From positions 1 through 64,000 of the forward strand of contig PVNI01000016.1 of NCBI GenBank assembly GCA_003001795.1: DNA of 64,000 nucleotides, in the 5' to 3' direction. The first letter of the stretch is position 1. Every line of letters begins with the position of its first letter. The translations under genes and the position numbers were made by a program. Under the pieces are notes generated by a model, which saw nothing but the letters and a program-made list of their open reading frames with translations, was not told where the DNA came from and ran no database searches. Shown in pieces: positions 52,678 to 61,565 of the stretch. Source of the stretch: Actinomadura viridilutea (GTDB lineage Bacteria > Actinomycetota > Actinomycetes > Streptosporangiales > Streptosporangiaceae).

Positions 52678-53661
52678 TCACGGTTCCGCCGCTCCGTAAT
52701 GCGCCATCACGGCCTGGAACTTCGCCCAGTCGGCGGGATCGCGGCCATTGCCCACCTCGTACCAGGCGCCGCCCCCGCCCAGGTCGCGCAATCGCGTGCC
52801 CGCCACGTCGGGCGTTCCGGACCGGCGGATCTGCCGCACCGCGTCGGCCGTCACGGCCACTCCCACCGGCGCGGGAATACCGGTGAACCGAGGCTCGGTC
52901 GTCAGGTCGCGCCGACCGGGCATCGCCTGCGCCGTCATCGAGACGAGGCCGAACCGCGAACCGATCGCGTCGGCCAGGCCCGCCAGGTCGGGCACGGACT
53001 CGTCCGCCCGCAGGCCCACGGCGACGGTCGCGGTCTCCTCGACGCCCGAGGCGGACCGGTCGACCTCCAACGTGCCGATCGCCGGGCGGTCGGCACGCGG
53101 ATCGGCCACGCAGACGAGCTGGACCCGCTGCGGTGAACGCTCCCGGCACAGCGCGGTCAGCGCGTCCTTCTGCCACGGATTGGCGGCGGGCTCGCATACG
53201 CCCCACCCGCCGGGGGCGCTCCCGGTGAGCTCCCGATGCAGGGTTTCGGTCACCTCTCCGAGCGTCAACCGCTCTGTCGGCGGGTGCCGCACGGTCGCCG
53301 TCACCAGCAGCTGCAGCCCCTCCGGCGGCGGGCCGGATGAGAACTCCGGGTGGACGACCGCCTCCCCCTCACCGGACCGCGGGACGAAGGCTGCACCGTC
53401 CCAGGTCAGCACGGTGCCGTCCAACCCGTCGTAGTACGTCCCGTCGGCGCCCTTCACCGCCCACTGCGCCCACGGGCCCAGCATCAGCCTCAGCGGCAAC
53501 GTCAACCGGGCTCCGGAGCATACGGAGATCACGAGCCGCCGTTCCGTCTCGGCGCAGAAGCGCAAGGCCTCCGCCATCCGCACCGAGAGCGAGATCACCG
53601 GACGGTACACGAGCAGCACCCCGGTGAGGTCAGTGCACAAATCCAGCGCTGGGTGCTCCAT
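52678..53661 (-). CDS. DUF6177 family protein (ESX locus)
   Basis: 327 residues of a family found almost only in actinobacterial type VII secretion clusters, function unknown. Conserved stretches: TDLTGVLLVYRPVISLSVRMAEAL near the start, VCEPAANPWQKDALTALCRE in the middle, and PVGVAVTADAVRQIRR near the end. ATG 53661 overlaps the stop of the preceding gene (TGATG), so the two are translationally coupled. Confidence 0.85.
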   Translation of the reverse strand: MEHPALDLCTDLTGVLLVYRPVISLSVRMAEALRFCAETERRLVISVCSGARLTLPLRLMLGPWAQWAVKGADGTYYDGLDGTVLTWDGAAFVPRSGEGEAVVHPEFSSGPPPEGLQLLVTATVRHPPTERLTLGEVTETLHRELTGSAPGGWGVCEPAANPWQKDALTALCRERSPQRVQLVCVADPRADRPAIGTLEVDRSASGVEETATVAVGLRADESVPDLAGLADAIGSRFGLVSMTAQAMPGRRDLTTEPRFTGIPAPVGVAVTADAVRQIRRSGTPDVAGTRLRDLGGGGAWYEVGNGRDPADWAKFQAVMAHYGAAEP

Positions 53662-54053
53662 CACCGGCTCCTCAACCCCGCCGTCTCGGCGTAGGCGGGG
53701 TCGTCCATCCAGACCATTCCGTCGAGCCGTAGCGACAGCTCGGCGGCGAAGCGCAGGGCGGGCACCTCGGAGCCCTCCACCTCCTCGGAGGCGTGCACCT
53801 CCAACCACCAAATCGGCGGTTCTAGGTGCGCCACCTCCTGCCCCAGCAGGCGTTCCAGCTCCCCGGGAACCCGCACCAGGATCGGGGCCTCGACGAGCGC
53901 CACCACTTGGCCGCCCTCGCGGTCCCAGAGCTGCAGGGCGCCGCCGTCCCCGATAGCGGTCGCGTGGACGTCAGGCCCGGCCGCCACCATGGCGGCCGCG
54001 ACGGCCTCCTCGTCCAGCGGCTTCTTCAGCAGCGCGACCATGTTCTTGCTCAC
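53661..54053 (-). CDS. ESX-locus hypothetical protein
   Basis: 130 residues, mixed alpha/beta, no recognised domain (KKPLDEEAVAAAMVAAGP, PPIWWLEVHASEEVEGSE, ELSLRLDGMVWMDDP). GTG 54053 precedes a conserved-looking KNMVALL start. First gene of the minus-strand ESX group, coupled to DUF6177. A SUKH/SseB-like accessory or immunity role is possible but not shown. Confidence 0.7.
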   Translation of the reverse strand: MSKNMVALLKKPLDEEAVAAAMVAAGPDVHATAIGDGGALQLWDREGGQVVALVEAPILVRVPGELERLLGQEVAHLEPPIWWLEVHASEEVEGSEVPALRFAAELSLRLDGMVWMDDPAYAETAGLRSR

Positions 54054-54197
54054 CGCGTCTCGTCCTCCTCCACGGGCGCGGCGGACCGACCGCACGGGCG
54101 ACGTGATGCGGATTCGTCGGAAATCATCAAGGCGACCCTAACGGCTACCTCTGACACTCTCGTGCTGATATCCAGTGATCTGACGCTGGAGGTGGAA

Positions 54198-54458
54198 GTG
54201 AAGTTCACGTGGTCTCCGGACGAGTCCGAGTCGGACAAAGCGGACGAGCCTCAGCCCGCAGAAGACCAGGTCACGATCACCACACCGGACGAACTCGCAC
54301 AGGTTCTCGCCGACGAGACCGAGCAGATGAACGAGTGTTTGAAGCAGCTGACCGAACTCATCGGGCAGACGCCGTCCCGTCCGCGCAATCGGCAGGAGCC
54401 CCCGCCGGCCAACTTCCAACCCGATAGATTCCGCCCTAAGCGTCCCAATAATTCATAA
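54198..54458 (+). CDS. Small acidic hypothetical protein
   Basis: 86 residues. An acidic N-terminal half (FTWSPDESESDKADEPQPAE), a short helix (DELAQVLADETEQMNECLKQ) and a Pro/Arg/Asn-rich tail. GTG 54198 has GGAGG five bases upstream; earlier in-frame GTGs (54162, 54192) are possible. Divergent from the ESX minus-strand group and ahead of DUF6507, so probably the first gene of the toxin unit. Confidence 0.55.
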   Translation: MKFTWSPDESESDKADEPQPAEDQVTITTPDELAQVLADETEQMNECLKQLTELIGQTPSRPRNRQEPPPANFQPDRFRPKRPNNS

Positions 54459-54568
54459 CGGGACGTAACGCGATGAACGACGACACGCCGTAGTTTGGGC
54501 CTTCGCTTCCCGACTCGCCCGCTTTACTCTTGATCGCCGCAGTTGTCGACCGTGCGGGGGGAGCTCGG

Positions 54569-54922
54569 GTGACACTACGGGGTTGGGACATCGATCTGCC
54601 GGGGATCCGCAGCACCATCTCGAAGACCATTGCGGCGATCGAGCCCTTGGAGAAGCACGCCAAGACCTACGCCGACGCCCTCGACGCCGCGGGCGAAGCC
54701 TCAGGCAGCAACGTGGTCCAAGCCGCCGTGACCGGATTCGGTCAGCACCATCTGTTCACCCTGCCGCTGCTGGCGAAACGCACCTCCAACTGCATTCGCG
54801 GTCTCACCCTGGCCGCCAACGCCTATGTGGCCGGCGACGAGGAGATGGCCGAACGGGCGCATCGCATGGCCTTGAAGGCCCCCCGCCCCGAGGACCTGCT
54901 GCGAAAGGGGCGCGACAAGTGA
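54569..54922 (+). CDS. DUF6507 family ESX-like small protein
   Basis: 117 residues: GWDIDLPGIRSTISKTIAAI at the start and LTLAANAYVAGDEEMAERAH near the end form a helical hairpin like WXG100 proteins. The GWDI-xxxG-V start is that of DUF6507. GTG 54569 has GGGGGGAGC upstream. Its stop overlaps the start of the large toxin (GTGA), suggesting it is the secretion partner or chaperone for it. Confidence 0.8.
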   Translation: MTLRGWDIDLPGIRSTISKTIAAIEPLEKHAKTYADALDAAGEASGSNVVQAAVTGFGQHHLFTLPLLAKRTSNCIRGLTLAANAYVAGDEEMAERAHRMALKAPRPEDLLRKGRDK

Positions 54923-57570
54923 TCAACGCCGCCGGCATCGCGACGATGATCGCGAAGCTCAACACCGCCGAGGTGTACGCCCAGGCCTCGCGGCTGCGCA
55001 GCGCCGCGCACTCCATCTCCGTCACCGGCGAGAACGTCCACCTCGCGTGGACGCACGGCCTCAACCCGCGCGTGTACACCGCCCCAGAGGCCGAGGAGCT
55101 GCGCCAGGCGACCCTCCCCGTGCAGACCGGCACCGCCGACTTCGCCGGTCGGCTGCGGAAGGTCGCCTACGCGCTCGAGCAGTACGCCGACGCGGTGAGC
55201 CCCATCAAGACCCGGCTCCAGGACCTGTACGGCGAGGCCACAGCACTCGAAGCCAAGATCAAAGCCGAAGGGGCCGACTGGACCGAGGACGAGGACCTGG
55301 TCAAGGAGAACAACCGGATCGAGGCCGCCGTCCGCGCCCAGGCCATGGCGCTGTCAGCCGCCGAACAGCAGTGCGCCAGCGCCATCTACGCCACGTACGG
55401 CGGCCGTCCGCCCGCTCCACCCAGCGGCGCAGCCGCCGCCCCGACCACGCCGCCGTGGGGCACCCCGGAGAAGGCCGATTTGCCCTGGTACAAGGACGCT
55501 TGGAGGGGCGTGGGCAGATTCCTGCGCAGCTTCGGGCTCGGCTTCTGGGACGTCACCTGGGGCAACTTCTCCGCACTCGTCGGCCTGCAGGGCTGGGAGA
55601 CAGCGAAAGCGGCCTGGACGCAGATCGGCAAATTCAGTTTGGCCTCCGCGCTCATCACGGCTCCGGGCGGCGCGGCGGCGCTGCTCGATCCGAAGATCCG
55701 CAGCTTCGTCTGGAACTCCCACAAGGAACAGGCCAAGGGCCTGGTCGCGTGGGACGAATGGAAGCGCGACCCCGGCCGTGCCGCCGGCCAGGTCTTCGGC
55801 AACGCTCTGCTGCTCGCCAGTGTCAAGAAGACCGGAGGCCCGGCGTCCAGCGCCGTCGGCCGCGGCCTGCAACGAGCGGCGGTGGTCGGCCGTGCCGTCG
55901 ACCCCTTCACCGCCCTCGGCAAGGTCGGCGGCGGCGCGTGGAACCTCGCCCGCAACCGCATCGCCCCCCGCCTCGACGCCGACCTTCCCAAACTCACGTC
56001 CATCCCCGAACCCAAGCCCGCCAAGCCCGGCCTGGGCGACTACAGCACCCCCGGCGGAGCCATCGGCGAGGTCAAGCACGTGCAGCCCATCGGCCGACCT
56101 GCGACCGATCCGACGTTCCGCCCGAACACCGCCCACTCCGCTCCCCGTGAACCCGCCCTGGCCGGAGCCCCTCCGCGCACGACCCCCCACGAAATCAACA
56201 GCTCCCACAACCCGCTCCAGAATCCTCACGGCCCCCGAACGCCTGGCGACGACTTGACGAACACCAGCGGTGGCCCCGAAGCTCCCGGAACCGCCGACCA
56301 GACGGTGGCCGGTGGTGTTCCTAAGACAGAACCGGCCAAGACCCCCAGCGGCGAAGCACCCACCTCGGGCGCGGTCGGGAAGGGCGACGAGCCCATCGGC
56401 GGCCATAAAGACTCACAACCTTCCGACGGCGAACCCGGTGCTCCGCGTGACCACGACGGAGAACCTGCCGCCCCAGCCGGACGCGACGCCGAGAACGGCG
56501 GTCCCGACACCGAGCATGGATCGGTATCGGAGGAGACACCGCCCAACCGCGCGCCCGACGCGAATGGTGGCGAGGACAGAAAACTCGCTGAGCTGCAGCG
56601 CGGTGACGACGGCCGGCTGCACCATCCAGACGACCCCGAGGGGACGTATCGAACCGAAGACGGAAAGCTCCACTTCGACGGCGACCCGCCGAATACCTTC
56701 CGAAACGAATACACTCACCGCCTGCACGGCGAGAACGGCCGATTCGTCGAGGATCCTTTTGCCAAGCGGCCGTTCGACTACAAAGCCGATTTGGGGCCAA
56801 CGCAGAAATACATGCCGAGTCCGGAGGTTGCTGCCGAAATCTCCGAGCTGGTCAAGGAGCGTGCTCAGTTGGCAGGCCAACGAGACTCGCTCCGCAGCCA
56901 GAAGGAGCCTCTGATGGAGGTTTTCGGCATAGAAGAGCATAAAGAGCTGAGTAGCGCTAAGCTTCCCGAGAGAATGCTGAGTCTGCGTCGGGCCGTCCTC
57001 AAAGACGGCGGCCTCTCCGCCGCTGAGAAGGCCGAGAAGTTGGCGCAGTTGGACCAACTGGAGCGCCTTGCGGTCAGGGACAACGCCATCGGAAAGTCGA
57101 TGGTGCGCACGAGCGAGCGGATGGGGATGGCGGCGGCCCAAGACTTCGTCCGGCAGCGGAATGCCATCCAATTGACTCCGTTGAACGACGGGCCTGGACG
57201 ATCGGGCACGCTCGATGTCACCGCGGCGCTCACCAAAGAGAATCCGCCACGCCTCGTCATCGTAGAGGCCAAGGGTGGGTATTCCCAGCTCGGGGCCCGG
57301 CTCGTCGAGGGAGGGAAGAAGGCGCAGCAGGGCACTCCCGAATATCTGAGGTCGCTGCTCGCGATAGACCCCGACCTTCGTGCGGCTCTCGAAGCCAATC
57401 CGGAAGTCAGTCGGCAGCTCAAGGAGGCACTCGACAACGGGACGCTGGAAATTGACTACTATCTTGTCCGTGTCGACAACTCTGGCAAGGCGACGTGGGC
57501 CCAGTTCAATTTGAGTCGTGATGGTGCACCGTTCAAACCAAGGCGGATCGTCGGACTTGATGCCCGCTAG
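54919..57570 (+). CDS. Large polymorphic toxin, ESX-dependent, with predicted PD-(D/E)xK nuclease end
   Basis: 883 residues. Residues 1-140 form a helical WXG100-like delivery domain (IATMIAKLNTAEVYAQASRL, YALEQYADAVSPIKTRLQDL). A hydrophobic segment (about 205-260) and a long Pro/Gly/Asp linker (370-620) follow, then a charged helical region. The C-terminal 130 residues read GTLDVTAAL then LVIVEAKGGYSQLGARLVEG: D766, E783 and K785 match a D-ExK nuclease core. GTG 54919 overlaps the DUF6507 stop. The tail has lower GC than the front, as when toxin ends are exchanged. Nuclease activity is inferred, not shown. Confidence 0.83.
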   Translation: MINAAGIATMIAKLNTAEVYAQASRLRSAAHSISVTGENVHLAWTHGLNPRVYTAPEAEELRQATLPVQTGTADFAGRLRKVAYALEQYADAVSPIKTRLQDLYGEATALEAKIKAEGADWTEDEDLVKENNRIEAAVRAQAMALSAAEQQCASAIYATYGGRPPAPPSGAAAAPTTPPWGTPEKADLPWYKDAWRGVGRFLRSFGLGFWDVTWGNFSALVGLQGWETAKAAWTQIGKFSLASALITAPGGAAALLDPKIRSFVWNSHKEQAKGLVAWDEWKRDPGRAAGQVFGNALLLASVKKTGGPASSAVGRGLQRAAVVGRAVDPFTALGKVGGGAWNLARNRIAPRLDADLPKLTSIPEPKPAKPGLGDYSTPGGAIGEVKHVQPIGRPATDPTFRPNTAHSAPREPALAGAPPRTTPHEINSSHNPLQNPHGPRTPGDDLTNTSGGPEAPGTADQTVAGGVPKTEPAKTPSGEAPTSGAVGKGDEPIGGHKDSQPSDGEPGAPRDHDGEPAAPAGRDAENGGPDTEHGSVSEETPPNRAPDANGGEDRKLAELQRGDDGRLHHPDDPEGTYRTEDGKLHFDGDPPNTFRNEYTHRLHGENGRFVEDPFAKRPFDYKADLGPTQKYMPSPEVAAEISELVKERAQLAGQRDSLRSQKEPLMEVFGIEEHKELSSAKLPERMLSLRRAVLKDGGLSAAEKAEKLAQLDQLERLAVRDNAIGKSMVRTSERMGMAAAQDFVRQRNAIQLTPLNDGPGRSGTLDVTAALTKENPPRLVIVEAKGGYSQLGARLVEGGKKAQQGTPEYLRSLLAIDPDLRAALEANPEVSRQLKEALDNGTLEIDYYLVRVDNSGKATWAQFNLSRDGAPFKPRRIVGLDAR

Positions 57571-57579
57571 GATGAAGTC

Positions 57580-58062
57580 ATGGAGGAGCGACGAAGACTG
57601 TCTGCCGAGCAAGTCGTCCAGTTGGTGACGAAGCTGCGGGGGCTGGAGTGGTCGTGGCGTCGGGCGGACATCAGTCCGATCCTCGACGATTTCGGCTGGA
57701 ATATCGAGTACCAGCACGAACTCGGTATGCGTCTCGGTACCCAGTTCGGCATGGCCACTGGAGACGTGTACTGCACCGATGATGGTCGAGTTTCGGCCAT
57801 TTATGGGGCTGTTTGTCCGTTCATCGATGACACTCCAGAAGAACGAGCCTGGCTGCAGGACGTCTTTGTGGAGACTGTGGCCGCCGCTGCAACCGTACTC
57901 GGTGATCCGACCGATCGTCTGCCGGGAGAATTCCCTGAGGTTCGGTGGCGTGGCCCCCAGACGACGATCGGTGTCCGCAACTCCGCAGTTCTTGTCAGGA
58001 TATTTGTTGCCACCAACGAGTACATGGATGAGATGGACTGGGCTGCAAGCAAGGGGTTGTAG
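57580..58062 (+). CDS. DUF6301 family protein, copy 1 (candidate immunity protein)
   Basis: 160 residues: LVTKLRGLEWSWRRADISPI, GMRLGTQFGMATGDVYCTDD, FIDDTPEERAWLQDVFVETV, RWRGPQTTIGVRNSAVLVRI. ATG 57580 is nine bases after the toxin stop, the classic immunity position. Nearly identical copy 2 lies at 58588 and a fragment at 60139. Whether it neutralises the toxin or is an accessory factor is inference. Confidence 0.82.
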   Translation: MEERRRLSAEQVVQLVTKLRGLEWSWRRADISPILDDFGWNIEYQHELGMRLGTQFGMATGDVYCTDDGRVSAIYGAVCPFIDDTPEERAWLQDVFVETVAAAATVLGDPTDRLPGEFPEVRWRGPQTTIGVRNSAVLVRIFVATNEYMDEMDWAASKGL

Positions 58063-58067
58063 CAAGG

Positions 58068-58502
58068 ATGGATTGGGAGCATTTCATCACCGCCTTGGCG
58101 GAGGAGCTTGCCAAACTTCCCGCCGGCGCACTCGTTGTGATCTCAGAACCAGGGGAGGGCAAGCAGAGCCGTTACGTGCAGTTCGCCCAGTCCAGCGGTG
58201 AGCTGGTGGGGTACGTGGTGTACAACGGCTTTCTGGACGAGCGGGTGCGGGCCACGCCTCGCGGTGAGGAAGCCATCATGGATGCTGGCTGGAATCCGCC
58301 CCGCGGTCCTCACGACAATTGGTGGCAATCGCTTGGCTGGCCGGCGACCTCCAAGCAGTACCGCGACTTGGCTAGAGCGATCGTTATCGCCCTACGTGAC
58401 GGGTATGGCATCGACGACATCTCTCATTGGCGGTACCAGGCCTGGAATGAACGAAGCGGGGAGCCTATCGAACTCCGTGGCCTCGGGCTTCGGCCACGGT
58501 GA
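58068..58502 (+). CDS. TY-Chap-like (YbjN/type III chaperone-like) protein
   Basis: 144 residues: WEHFITALAEELAKLPAGALVVI, YVQFAQSSGELVGYVVYNGFL, and a C-terminal ISHWRYQAWNERSGEPIELRG. This is the TY-Chap pattern of small peptide-binding chaperones found beside polymorphic toxins. ATG 58068 is five bases after the DUF6301 stop. Possibly holds the toxin in an unfolded or inactive state. The C-terminal motif recurs in the genes at 59078 and in the fragment at 60269. Confidence 0.75.
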   Translation: MDWEHFITALAEELAKLPAGALVVISEPGEGKQSRYVQFAQSSGELVGYVVYNGFLDERVRATPRGEEAIMDAGWNPPRGPHDNWWQSLGWPATSKQYRDLARAIVIALRDGYGIDDISHWRYQAWNERSGEPIELRGLGLRPR

Positions 58503-58587
58503 TTGCTTTTGATCGCAACCTGATTCCAGGCGGCAATGTGTTGTCTTCGGTGGCCTGATATGTCAGTGCGACGGTTGCGGAACGTGT

Positions 58588-59064
58588 GTGGCGCATGAAG
58601 TCAGGGAGGATCGGCGAAGACTGTCTGCTGACCGAGCCGCCCAGTTGGTGACGAAGCTGCGAGGGCTGGAGTGGTCGTGGCGTCGGGCGGACATAACTCC
58701 GATGCTCGGCGACCTTGGCTGGAATATCGAGTACCAGCACGAACTGGGTATGCGTCTCGGTACCCAGTTCGGCATGGCCACTGGAGACGTGTACTGCACC
58801 GATGATGGTCGAGTTTCGGCCATTTATGGGGCTGTTTGTTCGTTCATCGATGACACTCCAGAAGAACGAGCTTTGCTGCAGGACGTCTTTGTGGAGACTG
58901 TGGCCGCCGCTGCAACCGTACTCGGTGACCCGACCGATCGTCTGCCGGGAGAATTCCCTGAGGTTCGGTGGCGTGGCCCCCAGACGACGATCGGTGTACG
59001 CAACTCCGCGGTTCTCGTCAGGATATTTATCGCCACGAATGAATACATGGGACGGCTCGCCTAG
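58588..59064 (+). CDS. DUF6301 family protein, copy 2
   Basis: 158 residues, most of the length nearly identical to copy 1, but the C-terminus ends NEYMGRLA, not NEYMDEMDW. The ATG of copy 1 (GTCATGGAG) reads GTCAGGGAG here, so the original start is lost; translation would need the GTG at 58588, which has no clear ribosome site. It may be a young pseudogene or may use this alternative start. Confidence 0.65.
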   Translation: MAHEVREDRRRLSADRAAQLVTKLRGLEWSWRRADITPMLGDLGWNIEYQHELGMRLGTQFGMATGDVYCTDDGRVSAIYGAVCSFIDDTPEERALLQDVFVETVAAAATVLGDPTDRLPGEFPEVRWRGPQTTIGVRNSAVLVRIFIATNEYMGRLA

Positions 59065-59077
59065 TAGGGGGAACAAC

Positions 59078-60055
59078 GTGGAGGAGCATGCGATAACGGT
59101 CGATCCGGTTGAGGTGCTGCTTGGCCGCCTACTTTCCATTCAGTGGGAAGAGAAGGCATGGCAGCGGGTGTCGTAGGCGCGTCTTCTGGAGGAATTTCTC
59201 CGTCGCGCTGCATTGTGGGCCAAAAAGTTCAACTCCACTGAGTGGCCCTTTTTTGATGTAGCGGCACTCGTTGATCCATCCGTTCGAGCGGACGAGGAGG
59301 TGCTGGCCAAGCTCGATAAGGGGTTGCCGATCTTCCTCAGCCTGCCGACGATACGCTTCTGTGAACGAGCCCTGCATTTCGCGACGTTGAAAAGGGCGGG
59401 AAAGGCTCCTTCTGAGCTGCCGGACCCGTTCGAGCCGCTGATTGTTCTCTTTGAGCGCGGTAGCCTCTTCTCGAGTGAAGGATCGGGGTATATCGACGTA
59501 GATGGGCTTGGAATTCGTCGCGGTCGCTTCGTTGATTATCTGCAGGATGAGCCGCGGGCCCCAGTGGATCGAGAACAGCTGAACGATCTGGACTGGCGGG
59601 TACTGGCGGATCGACTCGCCAAGGAGATTGCTGGACTTGATTCCGGAATCGAAATCACTCTGTCAGCTTCCAGTGGGGCGGACCATCGTCAGTATGTACT
59701 GCTCTCTCGGGAAGAGCGCGAACTAGCGGTCGTGTTGGTGGAAGATGACTCTGCTGCGGCGCGCGTATCGGAATCTCTTTCTGAGGGGATGCAGGAATCT
59801 TGGGCGGCGAGTTGGCGCCACGTAGATGCGCCCGACGGGCATAACAAGCTGGAATGCAGGATGACGTGGCCGCCATCTGACGGGCAACTCAAGCAGCTTG
59901 TCGATACGTTGGTGCATGCACTGCGTCGCGGTTTTGGCCTTGATGAGACGGGCAATCTGTGTTATGAGGCTCTGCAGCGTGAATCTGGCAAAGCTATCTG
60001 GCTTCCCCGACTTGGATTGACACCACAAAGGACGACTCGAGCGAAGCAGCCATGA
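59078..60055 (+). pseudogene. Toxin-locus protein with C-terminal TY-Chap-like domain, interrupted by an in-frame TAG
   Basis: From GTG 59078 (after GGGGGAAC) the frame reads EEHAITVDPVEVLLGRLLS and EEKAWQRVS, meets TAG at 59174-59176, and continues in the same frame as ARLLEEFLRRAALWAKKFNS. It then runs unbroken to 60055 (KLDKGLPIFLSLPTIRFCER, EPLIVLFERGSLFSSEGSGY). The C-terminal 130 residues are TY-Chap-like (GQLKQLVDTLVHALRRGFGL, ESGKAIWLPRLGL). A single base change (such as CAG to TAG) would explain the stop. A shorter product from TTG 59213 is possible. Confidence 0.65.
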
Positions 60056-60138
60056 TCCACAAGTTCGTCCGTCTGTCGGACGCAGTAGTCAGGAGAGGGC
60101 GGTGTCAATGGTTCATGTGGGCTGCATTTCCTAAGCCT

Positions 60139-60335
60139 CCGCAGCGGCGAATGGAAGCATGGAGAGATCGGCGAAAACTTGCTGCTGAGCGAGTCGTCAA
60201 ATTGGTGACCAAGCTGCGGGGTGGAGTGGTTGTGGCGGCGGGCGGACGCCAGTCCGATGCTACCGAGCCTGGAACGAGCGGAAAGGTAATGAGCCCGTCG
60301 AGCTCCCCCGGTTGGGGCTTCCGCGCGAACGGTAA
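60139..60335 (+). pseudogene. Fusion fossil: DUF6301 start joined to TY-Chap end
   Basis: From about 60139 the sequence reads MEAWRDRRKLAAERVVKLVTK, matching the start of DUF6301, then loses two bases and continues VEWLWRRADASPMLP. At about 60269 it reads WNERKGNEPVELPRLGLPR to a stop, the very end of a TY-Chap protein. An internal deletion between a third DUF6301/TY-Chap pair explains it. Nothing else is seen in the 60056-60436 gap. Confidence 0.7.
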
Positions 60336-60436
60336 CTTACCCGGCCGGTTGTAGCGTCGTAGTCGGCTGAAGGGCCGGGGTATCTGCGCTCTCACACCTT
60401 GCATGCGCGGCAGGCAGAAGAGAATGGCAGCTCGTT

Positions 60437-61060
60437 GTGGTCAGACAGATCGATTTCACTCAGAAGCCTCCGTCGGCGCGTCAGTTGCGTCAGCAGGTGA
60501 TCGAGCTGCTTGAGCAGTCGGCGTGTGGTCGGGAGGAGCAGCTTGCCGAGGCTTTGAGTCGGCTTCTGCTGCTCAGATTTGTCTACGGTCCTGACTATGG
60601 ACTTCGCGGGGAAGAGCTGCGTGCCTTCAAGAAGCGAGTAGCTGATGGCGTGCAGAGCGGCAACAACCCGGTGAACCTGGAGAACTATCTAGGGGAGGCG
60701 GCGTCTTGGGCTGCTGAGGGGCGGTACGACGGGTACGCGCCTGCGGTGCTTGCCCGCTCCTCGTTCCAGATCCTGCTCGAGGATTTCGGGGAGTGGGATC
60801 TGATGAACGAACAGAGGCGTGAAGATCTCGCCTACATCGACGAAGACCTCCGGGAGGCGGCCGAGGATGCGCCGCCTGTCGAGACCAGATTCGTACCTCC
60901 GAACTTGCCGGCCACGCACTGGTGGTGGAAGGCCCCGAAGCGCACTGACATGAGCGAAAGGGAGCGGAGACTGAGACTGCGCGGGAGAGACCTGTACATG
61001 ATTGAGACGTACGGATCTGACAGGGCCTGCCGGCCTTTAGGTGAGGCAGATCGACCTTAG
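60437..61060 (+). CDS. Hypothetical protein of the toxin/immunity region
   Basis: 207 residues, mainly helical (ARQLRQQVIELLEQSACGRE, EQLAEALSRLLLLRFVYGPD, RSSFQILLEDFGEWDLMNEQ) with a basic C-terminal part (SERERRLRLRGRDLYM). No family recognised. GTG 60437; no good ribosome site. GC is lower than in core genes, in line with its toxin-locus neighbours. Confidence 0.65.
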   Translation: MVRQIDFTQKPPSARQLRQQVIELLEQSACGREEQLAEALSRLLLLRFVYGPDYGLRGEELRAFKKRVADGVQSGNNPVNLENYLGEAASWAAEGRYDGYAPAVLARSSFQILLEDFGEWDLMNEQRREDLAYIDEDLREAAEDAPPVETRFVPPNLPATHWWWKAPKRTDMSERERRLRLRGRDLYMIETYGSDRACRPLGEADRP

Positions 61061-61565
61061 TGCCACACTGGAGTCCCGTCCGGAACCCGCTTGGGCCCTT
61101 TTCAGTTGATCTTTGCGTTCAGGTGAGGACGCTCTCGCACCGCCTGGACCGTCAGCGCGGACTCCACGACCGTGCGCGCACGCTGGCACGCCGCCGGAGT
61201 CCGCGCAATGGGGCGAACGAGCGCGGACGAAGCAGCCGACCGGGCAGCTGCTCGGACGGTCACAAGGCGTGCCGACCACCAGGATTCGCCCGACGGTCGA
61301 CTCGCGCGGCATCACATATGCCGCCCCACCAAACCTGATCACCATGTCACCGCGCTGCTGCGGATCCACCAAGATCCACCGGATACTGCTAGCGCGGCAG
61401 AGGCTGGTGCGGGGAGCATGTGGGCTCCTGGCCGGTTCGGTCGGTGTGCCCCCAGGTGCACGCGACAGGTGCGGGCGTCAGCTGAGGGCGCATCGTCGCG
61501 ACCAGCACGTACTCGCCGCAGAGCGGGGGATTGGGCTGGGCTGACGAGGCCTGGCGGGCGGGGGC
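61061..61565. other. Intergenic region, nothing recognised
   Basis: 505 bp between the hypothetical gene and the DUF6882 gene, which run toward each other. Short frames on both strands have no recognisable family. Probably decayed cargo of the toxin region. Confidence 0.4.
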
